Part shown: one piece after another, positions 9,007-18,870 of the stretch
How the letters are laid out: each line of letters starts with the position of its first letter
Numbering within the stretch: the stretch's first letter is position 1
NCBI RefSeq assembly: GCF_026967795.1
Contig: NZ_JAPVBH010000002.1
Coordinates: 248,001 to 312,000, forward strand
Source: Modestobacter sp. VKM Ac-2986
GTDB lineage: Bacteria; Actinomycetota; Actinomycetes; Mycobacteriales; Geodermatophilaceae
Length of the DNA stretch: 64,000 bases
Direction of reading: 5' to 3'
Program-made: the position numbers and the translations under genes
The notes under the pieces: model-generated
What the model was told of the DNA's origin: nothing
What the model saw: only the letters and a program-made list of their open reading frames with translations
Databases searched by the model: none

Positions 9007-9849
9007 TCAGGACCGCGCAGTGGTGCCGGGCGGGTCCTCCGCATCGGAGGCTAGGGGCCGGGCGCCGAACAACGCGGTACCGACACGCACCACAGTGGCA
9101 CCAGCGGTCACAGCAGCCTCCAGGTCGCCGCTCATGCCTGCCGATGTCTCCGAGGCACCAGGGTGGTCGGCCCGCACCCGCGCGGCGAGCGCGGCCAGCC
9201 GCTGGAACGCCGGCGCCGGGTCACCGCCCCGCGGGGCCACCGCCATCAGACCGCGCAGGCGCAGCCCGGCGGCCGCAGCGACGGCGTCGGCCAGCCGGGG
9301 GACGTCCTCGGGCGGGGCGCCGCCCCGCTCCCCCAGCTCCCCCTCGGGCCCGCCGAGGTCGACCTGGACCAGGACGTCGACGACGCGCTCCTGGGTGTCC
9401 GCGGCCCGGGCCAGGGCCGTGACCAGCTGCTCGCGGTCGACCGAGTGCACGGTGGCCCCCAGCCGGACGACGGCGGCGGCCTTGTTGCGCTGGAGCTGGC
9501 CGACCAGGTGCCACCGCAGGGCGGGGACCGCCGGGTCCTCGGCCAGCGCGGCCGCCTTGCCCGACAGCTCCTGCACCCGGTTCTCGGCGAAGTCGAGCTG
9601 GCCGAGGGCGGCGAGGACCGCCACGGCCTCGGCGGGGTGGGTCTTGCTGACCGCGAGCAGGGCCACCGTGGCCGGGTCCCGGCCGGCGGCGCGGGCCGCG
9701 GCGTCGATCCGCTCCCGCACCGCCCGCAGGTTCGCGGTCAGCCGTTCGACGAGCTCGGCCCCGGCACCGCTCGACGACTCGTCCCGGCCGCCTCGCAGGG
9801 GCTCGCCGCGAGCGTGGGAGAGGTCGGCGGAGAGGGGGTCCTCCGTCAT
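9007..9849 (-). CDS. yggS: YggS-family PLP homeostasis protein
   Basis: A 280-residue pyridoxal-phosphate-binding protein of the YggS/PROSC family, which buffers PLP and affects amino acid balance and has no known enzymatic reaction. The PLP lysine lies in LLAVSKTHPAEAV. Other blocks are DFAENRVQEL, RWHLVGQLQRNK and LRGLMAVAP. The start ATG at 9849 shares one base with the pgeF stop (TGATG), indicating translational coupling. The first 35 residues are poorly conserved, so the real start could be slightly internal. The pair pgeF-yggS downstream of ftsZ is the standard ylmD-ylmE arrangement of Gram-positive bacteria. Confidence 0.92.
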   Translation of the reverse strand: MTEDPLSADLSHARGEPLRGGRDESSSGAGAELVERLTANLRAVRERIDAAARAAGRDPATVALLAVSKTHPAEAVAVLAALGQLDFAENRVQELSGKAAALAEDPAVPALRWHLVGQLQRNKAAAVVRLGATVHSVDREQLVTALARAADTQERVVDVLVQVDLGGPEGELGERGGAPPEDVPRLADAVAAAAGLRLRGLMAVAPRGGDPAPAFQRLAALAARVRADHPGASETSAGMSGDLEAAVTAGATVVRVGTALFGARPLASDAEDPPGTTARS

Positions 9850-10580
9850 CAGCCGAGCCAGACGACGCCGGCCTGACGACCGGTCACACCGTCCCGTCGG
9901 TGGCTGAACAGCCGCGGGTCCTCGACGGTGCACCGCGGGTCGTGCACGACCTGGCGGACGCCGGCGCCGCGCAGCACCTCGGCCAGACCCGCCCGCAGGT
10001 CGAGCCCGGGCGTGCCCTGCCGGGTGCGCACCGCGCTGGCCGGGGCCACCCGGGCGACCTCGGCCTGCATGGCCGCGGGCACCTCGTAGTCCAGTCCGCA
10101 GACCGCCGGGCCCAGCAGCGCCTCGACGTCGGCCGGGCGGGCACCCAGCCGGGTCATCGCCGCCAGCGCCGCCGGGACGACACCGCGCCGGACGCCCTCG
10201 CGCCCGGCGTGCACCGCCGCGACCACCCCGGCGACCGGGTCGGCCAGCAGGACCGGCACGCAGTCGGCGACCAGCACGCAGAGCACCAGGCCCGGCGTCG
10301 CGGTCACCAGCGCGTCGACGTCGGCGACCGGGTTCTCCTCGGCGTCCTCGACGATGGCGACCCCGGTGCCGTGCACCTGGGTCATCCAGACGACCTGCTC
10401 GCCGGGCACGCCCAGCTCACCGGCCAGCCGCGCACGGTTGGCCGCGACGTCGGCCGGGTCGTCCCCGACGTGGACGCCGAGGTTGAAGGAGTCGTAGGGG
10501 GCAGTGGAACGGCCGCCCCGGCGGTCGGTGACGACCCGTCGGGGTCGCACCGCCGTCGGGACGGCCGGTCCGGAGCTCAC
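9849..10580 (-). CDS. pgeF: Laccase-domain (YlmD/PgeF) purine nucleosidase-like protein
   Basis: A 243-residue protein of the YfiH/YlmD (LACC1) family. Members phosphorolyse or deaminate purine nucleosides, and PgeF also removes mis-incorporated serine from peptidoglycan precursors. The metal-binding triad is visible: His in WMTQVHGTG, Cys in VADCVPVLL and His in AVHAGREG (normally HAGWRG; the Trp is replaced). The start is GTG 10580 with a GGGGG about eight bases upstream. It lies between ftsZ and yggS. The whole ftsZ-pgeF spacer is one copy of the dispersed hairpin repeat described separately. Confidence 0.9.
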   Translation of the reverse strand: MSSGPAVPTAVRPRRVVTDRRGGRSTAPYDSFNLGVHVGDDPADVAANRARLAGELGVPGEQVVWMTQVHGTGVAIVEDAEENPVADVDALVTATPGLVLCVLVADCVPVLLADPVAGVVAAVHAGREGVRRGVVPAALAAMTRLGARPADVEALLGPAVCGLDYEVPAAMQAEVARVAPASAVRTRQGTPGLDLRAGLAEVLRGAGVRQVVHDPRCTVEDPRLFSHRRDGVTGRQAGVVWLG

Positions 10581-10581
10581 A

Positions 10582-10641
10582 CGGCCCCCGTGCAGGGACC
10601 CGCTGCGAGCTTGCGAGTAGTGGGGGGCACGGGGGTCCTTC
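10582..10641 (-). repeat. Dispersed 60-bp hairpin repeat, copy A
   Basis: Read on the minus strand from the last base of the ftsZ stop, this element aligns almost end to end with copies at 52624-52683 and 57096-57155: GAAGGACCCC, then CCCCCACYACTCGC, an AGCTCGC centre, GCGGGnCCCTGCA and GGGGCCG. The outer arms are complementary, so it can fold into a long nested hairpin. It fills the ftsZ-pgeF spacer and supplies the G-rich tract just before the pgeF start. Confidence 0.8.
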
Positions 10642-11963
10642 TACTGCGAACGGAGGAACTCGGGGATGTCGAGCTCCTCCTCGAAGTCCTCGGAGCCCAG
10701 CGGACGACGGGCGCCGCTGTTCGGGCCGGGGACGGGCGGCAGCGGCGGGACGGTGATCCCGCCACCCGTCGCCGGCGCGGCGGGCTGACCGGGCCGCGGG
10801 GCACCGGCCGCCGGCGCCTGGGCCGGGACGGCCTGGGTGGCCGGAGCCGCGGCCGGGGCCTGGACCGGCGCCTGGGCCGCCGGGCGCTCGCCGGTCTGCA
10901 CGGGCGCGGCGGCCCGGGCAGGTGCGGGCGTGGTGACCGGCGTGCTGGGTGCGGCCGGCGCCACGGGGGCGGCGGTCGCGAGCAGGGTCGTGCCGGCGTC
11001 CTTGCGGTTGCTCGGCCGGCCGCTGTCGAAGCCGGCCGCGATCACCGTCACCCGGACCTCGTCGCCGAGGGCGTCGTCGATGACGGCCCCGAAGATGATG
11101 TTGGCGTCGGGGTGGGCGGCGTCGCTGACCAGCGAGGCGGCCTCGTTGATCTCGAACAGGCCGAGGTCCGAGCCACCGGAGATCGACAGCAGGACGCCGT
11201 GGGCGCCCTCCATCGAGGCCTCCAGCAGCGGGGAGGCGATGGCCTGCTCGGCGGCCAGCAGCGCCCGGTTGTCACCGCGCGCGCTGCCGATGCCCATCAG
11301 CGCCGAGCCCGCACCGGACATGACCGACTTGACGTCGGCGAAGTCCAGGTTGATCAGGCCGGGGGTGGTGATGAGGTCGGTGATGCCCTGGACACCGGAC
11401 AGCAGCACCTGGTCGGCGGTGCGGAAGGCGTCCATGACGCTCACGTTCCGGTCGCCCAGCTGCAGCAGCCGGTCGTTCGGGATCACGATGAGCGTGTCGC
11501 ACTCGTTGCGCAGCTCCTCGATGCCGGACTCGGCCTGGACCGCCCGCCGCTTCCCCTCGAAGGAGAACGGCCGGGTGACCACGCCGATGGTGAGGGCACC
11601 GAGCTTGCGGGCGATGGAGGCGACGACCGGCGCACCACCGGTGCCCGTGCCACCGCCCTCGCCCGCCGTCACGAAGACCATGTCGGCGCCCTTGAGCACC
11701 TCTTCGATCTCCTCGCGGTGGTCCTCGGCGGCCTGCCGGCCGACGTCGGGCTGGGCGCCGGCGCCCAGGCCACGGGTGAGCTCGCGGCCGACGTCGAGCT
11801 TGACGTCGGCGTCGCTCATCAGCAGCGCCTGCGCGTCGGTGTTGATCGCGATGAACTCGACGCCCTTGAGGCCGACCTCGATCATGCGATTGACCGCGTT
11901 CACGCCGCCGCCGCCGATGCCGACGACCTTGATGACCGCGAGGTAGTTGTGCGGAGGTGTCAT
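10641..11963 (-). CDS. ftsZ: Cell division GTPase FtsZ
   Basis: The tubulin homologue that forms the Z ring, 440 residues. The GTP-binding signature GGGTGTG is at about 106-112, with the catalytic T7 loop around [11 protein letters not shown] (about 210). The conserved GTPase fold ends near residue 320, then comes an Ala/Pro/Thr-rich linker of about 100 residues and the C-terminal peptide DIPEFLRSQ that binds SepF. The ATG at 11963 is preceded by GGGGAG eight bases away. A 339-base leader with an AT-rich island separates it from ftsQ, so it probably has its own promoter as in other actinobacteria. Confidence 0.98.
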   Translation of the reverse strand: MTPPHNYLAVIKVVGIGGGGVNAVNRMIEVGLKGVEFIAINTDAQALLMSDADVKLDVGRELTRGLGAGAQPDVGRQAAEDHREEIEEVLKGADMVFVTAGEGGGTGTGGAPVVASIARKLGALTIGVVTRPFSFEGKRRAVQAESGIEELRNECDTLIVIPNDRLLQLGDRNVSVMDAFRTADQVLLSGVQGITDLITTPGLINLDFADVKSVMSGAGSALMGIGSARGDNRALLAAEQAIASPLLEASMEGAHGVLLSISGGSDLGLFEINEAASLVSDAAHPDANIIFGAVIDDALGDEVRVTVIAAGFDSGRPSNRKDAGTTLLATAAPVAPAAPSTPVTTPAPARAAAPVQTGERPAAQAPVQAPAAAPATQAVPAQAPAAGAPRPGQPAAPATGGGITVPPLPPVPGPNSGARRPLGSEDFEEELDIPEFLRSQ

Positions 11964-12302
11964 GCCGCGCTCCCCAACTGGACCTTCATCCTCAGGTTAA
12001 GCCTTATAGTTATGTCAACTGGTGGGTGTGTGGTCGAAGTTAGGTGTGCCCTCGCACGCCAGCAAGCACCCCTCCGGCCTCGGCGTGTCCGGACTGTGAT
12101 GTCGCACGGAGATCGGGCGACCCGCCTGTCACATCTGACTCACTCGGTGTGACGACCCGCGCGGTTCCGTCTCACGTAGCGGTGCAGACGTCCCGCTGGT
12201 GGACCTCGGTCGGACAGTTGCGGAAATCCAGGGACCTGGTGCGTCCCGGGCGTGTCGCGCGGCCTGTCGCAGCCCGGCCGTGCTGGTGGTCGAGGTCGAG
12301 GG
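11964..12302 (-). promoter_or_regulatory. ftsZ leader with AT-rich promoter island
   Basis: A 339-base gap between ftsQ and ftsZ. At 11994-12020 the otherwise GC-rich sequence becomes AT-rich. On the minus strand it reads TTGACATAACTATAAGGCTT, including a TTGACA -35-like hexamer and overlapping TAACTA/TATAAG/TAACCT candidates for -10. AGTT/AACT arms flank the TTGACAT. The leader from here to the ATG is about 30-45 bases and carries the GGGGAG ribosome site. The remaining 280 bases toward ftsQ show no gene or strong hairpin. The exact -10 cannot be fixed by eye. Confidence 0.6.
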
Positions 12303-13142
12303 TCAGCGGAGGACGACGGCGTCGGGGGTGCTGACGTCCAGCAGCGCACCGGGCTCGACCGCACCGGCGTCGATCTGCTGCAGCAGCGCCGCGAGCACCT
12401 CGGCCTTGCGGTCGGTGCGGTCCGCGCTCCCCCACCGCACGGTCCGGCCGTCGGTGAGGGTGAGCGTCACGTCGTCGGCGGTGCGCGCCGCGACCCCGGT
12501 CAGCTGTGCCCGCACGGCCCCCGGCAGCGCGGTGACCGCCCCGAGCGCCGCCCGCGTCGCGTCGTCGTCCGGCCCGGGTGCGGACACCTCGAGCGGGACG
12601 ACGCCGTCGGGGGTGCTGCCGGTGATCGTCTCGAACACCACTCCCCCGGCGTCGACCAGCCGGCGGGCACCCTCGGACCGCACGACCGCGACCGGCACCC
12701 GCTCCTGCAGCGTGATCACCACCGTCCCCGGCCAGCCGCGGGTGACCTCGACCGAGGCGACCTGCGGCAGCTGACCGACCCGGGCGGCGACCGCGTCGGT
12801 GTCCACCCGCGCCAGCGGGGTGCCCACCTCCACGCCGGCGACGCCGACCACCTCCCCGGCGGCCAGCCGGGCCGCGCCGTCCACCTGGACCGTGCGCACG
12901 GCCAGCAGCGGGCCGGCCAGCAGCACCCAGCCGGCGACCGCGAGCAGGACCGCGGTCACGCCGAGCCCGACGACCAGCCGCCGCCGCCGGGCCAGGGTGC
13001 GGCGGGCGCTGCGGCGGCGGCGCCGGGGACCCAGTGGGGTGACCGGCGCGGACTGCTCGCGGGAGGCCTGCCGCCGGGACGACCCGCTCCGCCGCCGGGG
13101 TGAGCCCGCCCGGTCGTTGGTGGTCGTCCCGACCCGGCTCAC
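12303..13142 (-). CDS. ftsQ: Divisome protein FtsQ
   Basis: A 279-residue bitopic membrane protein that links early and late divisome parts and regulates septal wall synthesis with FtsL/FtsB-type partners. A strongly basic cytoplasmic tail (about 10-55, RRRRRSARR-type runs) precedes one transmembrane helix (about 57-80; LVVGLGVTAVLLAVAGWVLL), then a POTRA domain (LLAVRTVQVDGAARL and following) and the beta domain (VVITLQERVPVAVV). GTG 13142 was chosen because it overlaps the murC stop as GTGA. The upstream part of the open frame is a shadow of murC. It is the last gene before the ftsZ leader. Confidence 0.93.
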   Translation of the reverse strand: MSRVGTTTNDRAGSPRRRSGSSRRQASREQSAPVTPLGPRRRRRSARRTLARRRRLVVGLGVTAVLLAVAGWVLLAGPLLAVRTVQVDGAARLAAGEVVGVAGVEVGTPLARVDTDAVAARVGQLPQVASVEVTRGWPGTVVITLQERVPVAVVRSEGARRLVDAGGVVFETITGSTPDGVVPLEVSAPGPDDDATRAALGAVTALPGAVRAQLTGVAARTADDVTLTLTDGRTVRWGSADRTDRKAEVLAALLQQIDAGAVEPGALLDVSTPDAVVLR

Positions 13143-14611
13143 CGCGTGGGCCCCGTCCCGTCCGCGGCCCCGTCGGCCACCTCCGGGTCGCCGGCCTCGG
13201 GGTCGCGCAGGGCGGCGAGCACCTCGGGGCCGACCATCGACACGTCCCCGGCGCCCATGGTGACCACGAGGTCCCCGGGCCGGGCCAGGGCCGCGACCCG
13301 CGGCGCGGCCGCCGACCAGGACGGCTCGAACCACACGCGGCCGGCGTCCGGGACCGCGTCGGCCACCAGCCGGCCGGTCACGCCGGGCACCGGGTCCTCG
13401 CGGGCGCCGTAGACGTCCATCACGACGATCAGGTCGGCCAGGCCCAGGGCCTCGCCGAAGCCGTCGGCGAACTGCGCCGTCCGGCTGTAGAGGTGCGGCT
13501 GGAAGAGCACGACGAGCCGGCCGGACCCGACCACCGCCCGCGCGGCGCGCAGCTGCGCGTCGACCTCGGTCGGGTGGTGGGCGTAGTCGTCGTAGACGCG
13601 CACGCCGGCCGCGGTGCCCTTGAGCTCGAACCGCCGGTGCACACCGCCGAACCGCTCGAGCCCGCTGATCAGCCCGGACGCCGGCAGGCCCAGCTCCAGC
13701 CCGGCCAGCAGCGCCGCGGCGCTGTTGAGGGCCATGTGCGCCCCAGGCAGCTGGATGTGCACCTCGCCGAGCTCGCGGCCGTCGAGGACGGCGGTGTACC
13801 GGGTGCCGTCGGCGGCCACGCGCAGGTCGACCAGCCGCAGGTCGGCGTCCGGGCCCTGGCCGTAGGTGCGCACCCGCGCGGCCCCGCCCACGCCGGCGAG
13901 CCGGGCCGCGCCGGGGTCGTCGGCGCAGAGCACGAGGAAGCCCTCGGCCGGCACGGTGTGCACGAAGGTGTCGAAGGCCGCCTCGACCGCGGCGAGGTCG
14001 CCGTAGTTGTCCAGGTGGTCGGCCTCGACGTTGGTGACGATCGCCCCGAGCGGGGCCAGCAGCAGGAACGACCGGTCGCTCTCGTCGGCCTCGGCCAGGA
14101 AGACGTCGCCCTGCCCGGCGTGGGCGTTGGACCCGGACTCGTTCAGCGTGCCGCCGATGGCGAAGGAGGGGTCGACCCCGCACGCCTGGACGGCGACGGT
14201 GAGCATCGAGGTGGTCGAGGTCTTGCCGTGCGTGCCGGCCACCGCGACGCTGCGCCGCCCGGCCATGACCGCGGCCAGCGCGACGGCCCGGGGCAGCACC
14301 CGCAGGCCCCGCTCCCGGGCGGCGAGCAGCTCGGGGTTCTCGTCCCGGATGGCGGTGGAGACCACCACGGTCGCGGCCTCGCCCAGGTGCGCGCCCTCGT
14401 GGCCGACCTCGACCCGCGCGCCGAGGGCGGCCAGCGCCCGCAGGGTGGCGGAGTCGCGGCGGTCGCTGCCGGAGACCGGCACGCCGCGGGCCAGCATGAT
14501 CCGGGCGATGCCGCTCATCCCGGCGCCGCCGATGCCGATGAAGTGCACCGCGCCCAGGTCGCCCAGCGCCGGGATCGGGCCGGTCCAGGCGGCGACGTCG
14601 TCGGCGCTCAT
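13139..14611 (-). CDS. murC: UDP-N-acetylmuramate--L-alanine ligase
   Basis: The first Mur ligase, 490 residues: ATP-dependent addition of L-Ala to UDP-MurNAc in the cytoplasm. The N-terminal UDP-binding fold has [13 protein letters not shown], the ATP P-loop is [13 protein letters not shown], and the central domain has EADESDRSF and [12 protein letters not shown]. The C-terminal domain has [10 protein letters not shown] and [10 protein letters not shown]. Its ATG at 14611 overlaps the murG stop (ATGA) and its TGA overlaps the ftsQ start. The long upstream extension of the frame is a murG shadow. Confidence 0.97.
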   Translation of the reverse strand: MSADDVAAWTGPIPALGDLGAVHFIGIGGAGMSGIARIMLARGVPVSGSDRRDSATLRALAALGARVEVGHEGAHLGEAATVVVSTAIRDENPELLAARERGLRVLPRAVALAAVMAGRRSVAVAGTHGKTSTTSMLTVAVQACGVDPSFAIGGTLNESGSNAHAGQGDVFLAEADESDRSFLLLAPLGAIVTNVEADHLDNYGDLAAVEAAFDTFVHTVPAEGFLVLCADDPGAARLAGVGGAARVRTYGQGPDADLRLVDLRVAADGTRYTAVLDGRELGEVHIQLPGAHMALNSAAALLAGLELGLPASGLISGLERFGGVHRRFELKGTAAGVRVYDDYAHHPTEVDAQLRAARAVVGSGRLVVLFQPHLYSRTAQFADGFGEALGLADLIVVMDVYGAREDPVPGVTGRLVADAVPDAGRVWFEPSWSAAAPRVAALARPGDLVVTMGAGDVSMVGPEVLAALRDPEAGDPEVADGAADGTGPTR

Positions 14612-15774
14612 CGGGTTCCTCTCGAGGTGGCGACGTCGAGCACCAGGTCGGCCAGCCGGTCGTCGGCGTCGGGGGTGCCCGCGGCGGCGGCGTGCGCGGC
14701 CAGCGCGGACAGCGCGGTGGGGTCGGTCAGCAGCGGGACCAGCTCGGCGGTGATCCACGCCGGGTCCAGGTCGGCGTCGGCCACCAGCAGCCCGCCCCCG
14801 GCCTCGACCACCGGCAGCGCGTTGAGCCGCTGCTCGCCGTTGCCGATGGGCAGGGGCACGAAGGCGGCCGGCAGCCCGACTGCGGACAGCTCGGCGACGG
14901 TCACCGCGCCGGACCGGCACAGCGCCAGGTCGGCGGCGGCGTAGGCGAGGTCCATCCGCTCCAGGTAGTCGACGACCACGTAGGGCGCGGACCCGGCCGG
15001 GCGGTCGGGGACGGCGACGTCGGTGTTCTTCGGCCCGCGGGCGTGCAGCACCTGCACCCCGGCGGCGGTCAGCGCGTCGGCGGCACCGACCGCGGCCCGG
15101 TTGAGCGAGGCCGCACCCTGCGAGCCGCCGAAGACCAGCAGCGTGGGCCGGTCGGCGTCCAGGCCGAAGGCGGCGCGGGCCTCGGCCCGGCGCGCGGCCC
15201 GGTCCAGGCCGGTGATCGAGGTGCGCAGCGGCATGCCCACGTGCACCCCGCCGTGCAGCGGCGTGCCGGGCACGGTGAGCGCGACCCGCGCCGCGACCCG
15301 GGCGCCGATCCGGTTGGCCAGCCCGGGCAGCGCGTTCTGCTCGTGCACGACGACCGGGACGCCGGCCCGGCGGGCGGCGAGGTAGGCCGGCAGCGCCACG
15401 TAGCCGCCGAAGCCCACGACCACGTCGGCGCCGAGCTCGGTGAGCAGCGCGCGGGTCTCGGACACGGCGCGGACGACCCGGCCGGGCACCCGGAGCAGGT
15501 CCGGCGTGGGTTTGCGGGGCAGCGGCACCGGCGGGATGAGCCGCAGGTCGTACCCGCGGGCGGGCACCAGCCGGGTCTCCATGCCGCGGGCGGTGCCCAG
15601 GCAGGTGACCCGGGGGGCACCGCCGGGGGCGGTGCTGCGGCGGGTGAGGGCGTCGGCGAGGGCGAGCATGGGCTCGATGTGCCCACCGGTGCCACCGCCG
15701 GCGAGCACCACGTGCAGCCGGCGGCCGGCGTCCGCCGGGTGGGGCGGTCCGGCGTCGTTCGAGGGGGAGGTCAC
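14608..15774 (-). CDS. murG: Lipid II synthase MurG (GlcNAc transferase)
   Basis: A 388-residue GT28 glycosyltransferase that adds GlcNAc to lipid I on the inner membrane face. It shows the N-terminal glycine loop [15 protein letters not shown], the acceptor-side [11 protein letters not shown] with [12 protein letters not shown], and the nucleotide-sugar side [12 protein letters not shown] and [15 protein letters not shown]. The GTG start at 15774 overlaps the ftsW stop as GTGA. The ATGA overlap with murC at its end shows a continuous coupled operon. Confidence 0.97.
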   Translation of the reverse strand: MTSPSNDAGPPHPADAGRRLHVVLAGGGTGGHIEPMLALADALTRRSTAPGGAPRVTCLGTARGMETRLVPARGYDLRLIPPVPLPRKPTPDLLRVPGRVVRAVSETRALLTELGADVVVGFGGYVALPAYLAARRAGVPVVVHEQNALPGLANRIGARVAARVALTVPGTPLHGGVHVGMPLRTSITGLDRAARRAEARAAFGLDADRPTLLVFGGSQGAASLNRAAVGAADALTAAGVQVLHARGPKNTDVAVPDRPAGSAPYVVVDYLERMDLAYAAADLALCRSGAVTVAELSAVGLPAAFVPLPIGNGEQRLNALPVVEAGGGLLVADADLDPAWITAELVPLLTDPTALSALAAHAAAAGTPDADDRLADLVLDVATSRGTR

Positions 15775-17459
15775 TGCAGGCGTCCTGGCCGTTCCGTTCG
15801 CGGGGGGTGGGACCGCGGCGCCGGCCGGACCCGCGCGGACGGGGGCTCGGCGCGCTCACGGGGGACGTCGCGCGGGGCGGGTCCCGCGGCCGACGAGGGC
15901 CGGCGGAGCGCGGAGGGGCGGTCACCGGCGGGCTGCCGGCCGCGCCCAGTCTGCCGGTCCACCGCGCCCCAGCGTTCCTCCGGGGTCGGTGCCCAGCCCT
16001 CGGCCCGCCGGGCACGGGCCGGCGCACCGTCCGGCGTCCGGCGTGCGGTGCGCAGGTCGCGGGCGGCGGCCGGTGCCGGGCGCACGCCGCGCAGCGGCTC
16101 GCCCCGGGGGTCGGACCGGCCTGGGCGCTCGGCCGGCCGGGGGGTGCTGCGGCTGCCCGACCGGCGCCGGGAGGGCACCGGGTCGACGGCGGTGGCCGGC
16201 GCCGGGTTGAACAGCCGGACCAGCCGGCCGCGGGGCTGGGACTGCAGGTGGGCGACCGCGGCGGGCTCGGCGCGGGCGAAGCGGACCAGCAGCCCGATGA
16301 TGAACAGGGTGAGCACCAGCGACGTGCCGCCGGCGGAGATCAGCGGCAGGGTCACCCCGGTGACCGGCAGCAGGCCGACGACGTAGCCCATGTTCATGGT
16401 GGCCTGGCCGGTCAGCCACACGGTGATGGCGATGCTGGCGAGCTGGACGAACCGGTCGGCCGAGCGGCGGGCGATCCGGAACCCGGCCCAGGCCAGGACG
16501 CCGTAGAGGCTGATGACCACCAGGCAGCCGAGGAAGCCCAGCTCCTCGCCGATGATGGCGAAGATGTAGTCGGACTCGGCGTGCGGCAGCAGGTTCCACT
16601 TCATCGCGCTGTTGCCCAGCCCGACGCCGGCCACGCCGCCGGAAGCGAGGGCGTAGAAGCCGTGGATCGCCTGGTACCCGCCGTCGGTCGGGTCGGCGAA
16701 GGGGTCGAGGAAGCCGGTGATCCGGGCCGCCCGGTAGGGGGCGACGACGATCATCAGGGCCACGCCCGCAGCGGCGAGGACCGTGGCGCCGGCCAGGAAC
16801 CGGCGCGGCAGCCCGCCGGCCCACATCAGCCCGGCCACCACCAGGGAGAGGCTGACCACCGCGCCCATGTCCGGCTCCATGATGAGCAGAGCCGACATCA
16901 GCACGAAGGCCGGCAGCACCGGCACCAGCAGGGCTTGGGTGGTGAGGTAGCGCTCGCGCAGGGCGATGACGTGCGCGCCCCACAGCGCGAAGAGCAGCTT
17001 GGCCAGCTCCGAGGGCTGGAAGTTGGTGACCTTCAGGTCGAACCAGGCGCGCGAGCCGTTGAGCTCCAGCCCGATGCCGGGGACCAGCACCAGCGTGAGC
17101 AGCACGAAGGAGACGACCATCCCCCAGCCGGCGAACCGCCGGATGCGGCCGATCGGCAGGTGCATCGCCACCAGCATCGCCACCAGGCCGAGCCCGGCGA
17201 AGACGATCTGCCGGACGCCGGGCAGCCAGGCCGGCTGGTCGTCCAGCGCCGCCTCGATCGAGGAGGCGGAGAAGACCATGACCAGCCCGATGGCCAGCAG
17301 CATCCCGGCCGAGCCGAGCACCAGGTGCGAGCTGGTCATCGGCCCGTCGAGCCACTCGGGCCCACGCAGTCGGAAGCCACCGCCGGTGCGGGCGACCGGC
17401 GGCGTGCGCGGCTCGCGGACGGGAGCGGAGCTCCGGCGTTCCCGGGTGCTCGCGGTCAT
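15771..17459 (-). CDS. ftsW: Septal peptidoglycan polymerase FtsW with long C-terminal tail
   Basis: A SEDS-family glycosyltransferase, 562 residues, that polymerises lipid II at the septum with FtsI. About ten transmembrane helices cover residues 55-415. Conserved stretches include [28 protein letters not shown] and [12 protein letters not shown]. Two parts are unusual: an N-terminal charged region (1-45) and a C-terminal Arg/Pro/Gly-rich tail of about 130 residues after the last helix. The ATG at 17459 starts seven bases after the murD stop. The tail translates with the same codon bias as the rest. Confidence 0.95.
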   Translation of the reverse strand: MTASTRERRSSAPVREPRTPPVARTGGGFRLRGPEWLDGPMTSSHLVLGSAGMLLAIGLVMVFSASSIEAALDDQPAWLPGVRQIVFAGLGLVAMLVAMHLPIGRIRRFAGWGMVVSFVLLTLVLVPGIGLELNGSRAWFDLKVTNFQPSELAKLLFALWGAHVIALRERYLTTQALLVPVLPAFVLMSALLIMEPDMGAVVSLSLVVAGLMWAGGLPRRFLAGATVLAAAGVALMIVVAPYRAARITGFLDPFADPTDGGYQAIHGFYALASGGVAGVGLGNSAMKWNLLPHAESDYIFAIIGEELGFLGCLVVISLYGVLAWAGFRIARRSADRFVQLASIAITVWLTGQATMNMGYVVGLLPVTGVTLPLISAGGTSLVLTLFIIGLLVRFARAEPAAVAHLQSQPRGRLVRLFNPAPATAVDPVPSRRRSGSRSTPRPAERPGRSDPRGEPLRGVRPAPAAARDLRTARRTPDGAPARARRAEGWAPTPEERWGAVDRQTGRGRQPAGDRPSALRRPSSAAGPAPRDVPRERAEPPSARVRPAPRSHPPRTERPGRLQ

Positions 17460-17466
17460 CGTCGGC

Positions 17467-18870
17467 TCAGCCCAGCGCCCGCACGGCGTCGGCGAAGGCA
17501 CGACCCCGGTGGGCGTAGTCGGTGAAGACGTCCATCGACGCGGCGGCCGGGGCCAGCAGGACGGTGTCGCCCGGGCTCGCCAGCGCGGCGGCGGCGGCCA
17601 CCACCTCCCGCATCACACCGTCCCCGTACGACACATCAGCACCCATGGCCTCATGGTCGCCGCTGGCGACCACCGTGCGCGGGACCGACGGGGCGTGTCG
17701 CGCCAGTGACCGGGCCAGCTCCTCCCGGTCCCGGCCCAGCAGCACGACCCCGGCCAGCCGCGGCGCGACCGCGGCGACCAGTGGGTCGACGTCGGCGCCC
17801 TTGAGCAGCCCACCGGCGATCCAGACCACCCGCGGGTAGGCCGCCAGCGAGGCACCGGCCGCGTGCGGGTTGGTGGCCTTGCTGTCGTCGACGAAGTCCA
17901 CCTCGCCCACCCGGCCGACCAGCACGTTGCGGTGGGCCCCGCCGGTGAAGGCGGCCAGCCCCCGGCGCACGCCGTCGGCGTCGACCCCGGCGACCCGGGC
18001 GAGCGCCGCGGCGGCCATCGCGTTGACCAGGTTGTGCGGCCCGCCGACCTGCAGCTCGCCGGTGCCGACGAGGACGTCGCCGGCCGGGTCGGTGCCGAAC
18101 GCGCGGTCGACCAGGTCGCTCCCCCGCACCCCGAGCTGGCCGGGCGCGGGCTCGTCCAGGGTCACGGTCACCGGGTGCGGGTGGGCGGCGACCAGGGCGG
18201 CCGCGACCGGGTCACCGGCGTCGGCGACCGCGACCGGGGCCAGCCGCAGCAGCCGGGCCTTGGCGTCGCGGTAGGCGGTGAAGGACCCGTGCCAGTCGAC
18301 GTGGTCGTCGGCGACGTTGAGCACGCACGCCGCGGCCGGGGCGATCGAGCTCGACCAGTGCAGCTGGAAGCTGGACAGCTCCACGGCGATCGCGTCGAAG
18401 CTGGGCCGGCCGTCGGCGTCGCGGGCGGTGACGACCTCGACCAGCGGCCGGCCGACGTTGCCGGCGGCCACCGCGCGCAGGCCCCCGGCAGTGAGCACCT
18501 GCTCGAGCATGGTGACGGTGGTGGTCTTGCCGTTGGTGCCGGTCACCGCGTACCAGGGCGCCGGCTCCCCGCCGGGGGCCGCGATCCGCAGCCGCCAGGC
18601 CAGCTCGGGCTCACCGATGACCTCGATGCCGCGCTCGGCGGCCGCGACCAGCAGCGGGCTGTCCGGCCGCCAGCCCGGCGAGGTGACCACCAGGTCGACG
18701 TCCTCGGGTGGGGCGGTGAGCGGGCCCAGCCAGCGCGCGCCGGCGGCGACCAGCTCGGTGAGCACGGCCGGCTCCCGCGCGTCGGTGAGCGCGACGTCGT
18801 CCCCGCGGGCGAGCAGCACCCGCGCGGCGGCGACCCCGGAGACGCCGAGCCCGGCGACGAGGACGCTCAT
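17467..18870 (-). CDS. murD: UDP-MurNAc-L-alanine--D-glutamate ligase
   Basis: The second Mur ligase, 467 residues, adding D-Glu to UDP-MurNAc-L-Ala. The N-terminal domain begins MSVLVAGLGVSGVAAARVL, the P-loop is TGTNGKTTTVTML, the central motif LNVADDHVDWHGS, and the C-terminal domain includes FVDDSKATNPHAA and the conserved VLLAPAAASMDVF. The ATG at 18870 shares one base with the mraY stop (TGATG). The frame upstream of this start is an mraY shadow. Order mraY-murD-ftsW is standard. Confidence 0.97.
   Translation of the reverse strand: MSVLVAGLGVSGVAAARVLLARGDDVALTDAREPAVLTELVAAGARWLGPLTAPPEDVDLVVTSPGWRPDSPLLVAAAERGIEVIGEPELAWRLRIAAPGGEPAPWYAVTGTNGKTTTVTMLEQVLTAGGLRAVAAGNVGRPLVEVVTARDADGRPSFDAIAVELSSFQLHWSSSIAPAAACVLNVADDHVDWHGSFTAYRDAKARLLRLAPVAVADAGDPVAAALVAAHPHPVTVTLDEPAPGQLGVRGSDLVDRAFGTDPAGDVLVGTGELQVGGPHNLVNAMAAAALARVAGVDADGVRRGLAAFTGGAHRNVLVGRVGEVDFVDDSKATNPHAAGASLAAYPRVVWIAGGLLKGADVDPLVAAVAPRLAGVVLLGRDREELARSLARHAPSVPRTVVASGDHEAMGADVSYGDGVMREVVAAAAALASPGDTVLLAPAAASMDVFTDYAHRGRAFADAVRALG

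Noticed and set aside
6853..9054. A 733-codon plus-strand frame over wag31, yggT and sepF
   Set aside because: All three minus-strand genes have clear domains and order; the plus frame is low-complexity with no motif.
9900..12152. A 750-codon plus-strand frame over pgeF and ftsZ
   Set aside because: Shadow of ftsZ and pgeF, with His/Gly/Arg-rich translation and no recognisable fold.
13143..14183. Upstream extension of the ftsQ frame
   Set aside because: It lies within murC in another frame; the GTG at 13142 overlapping the murC stop gives a normal FtsQ.
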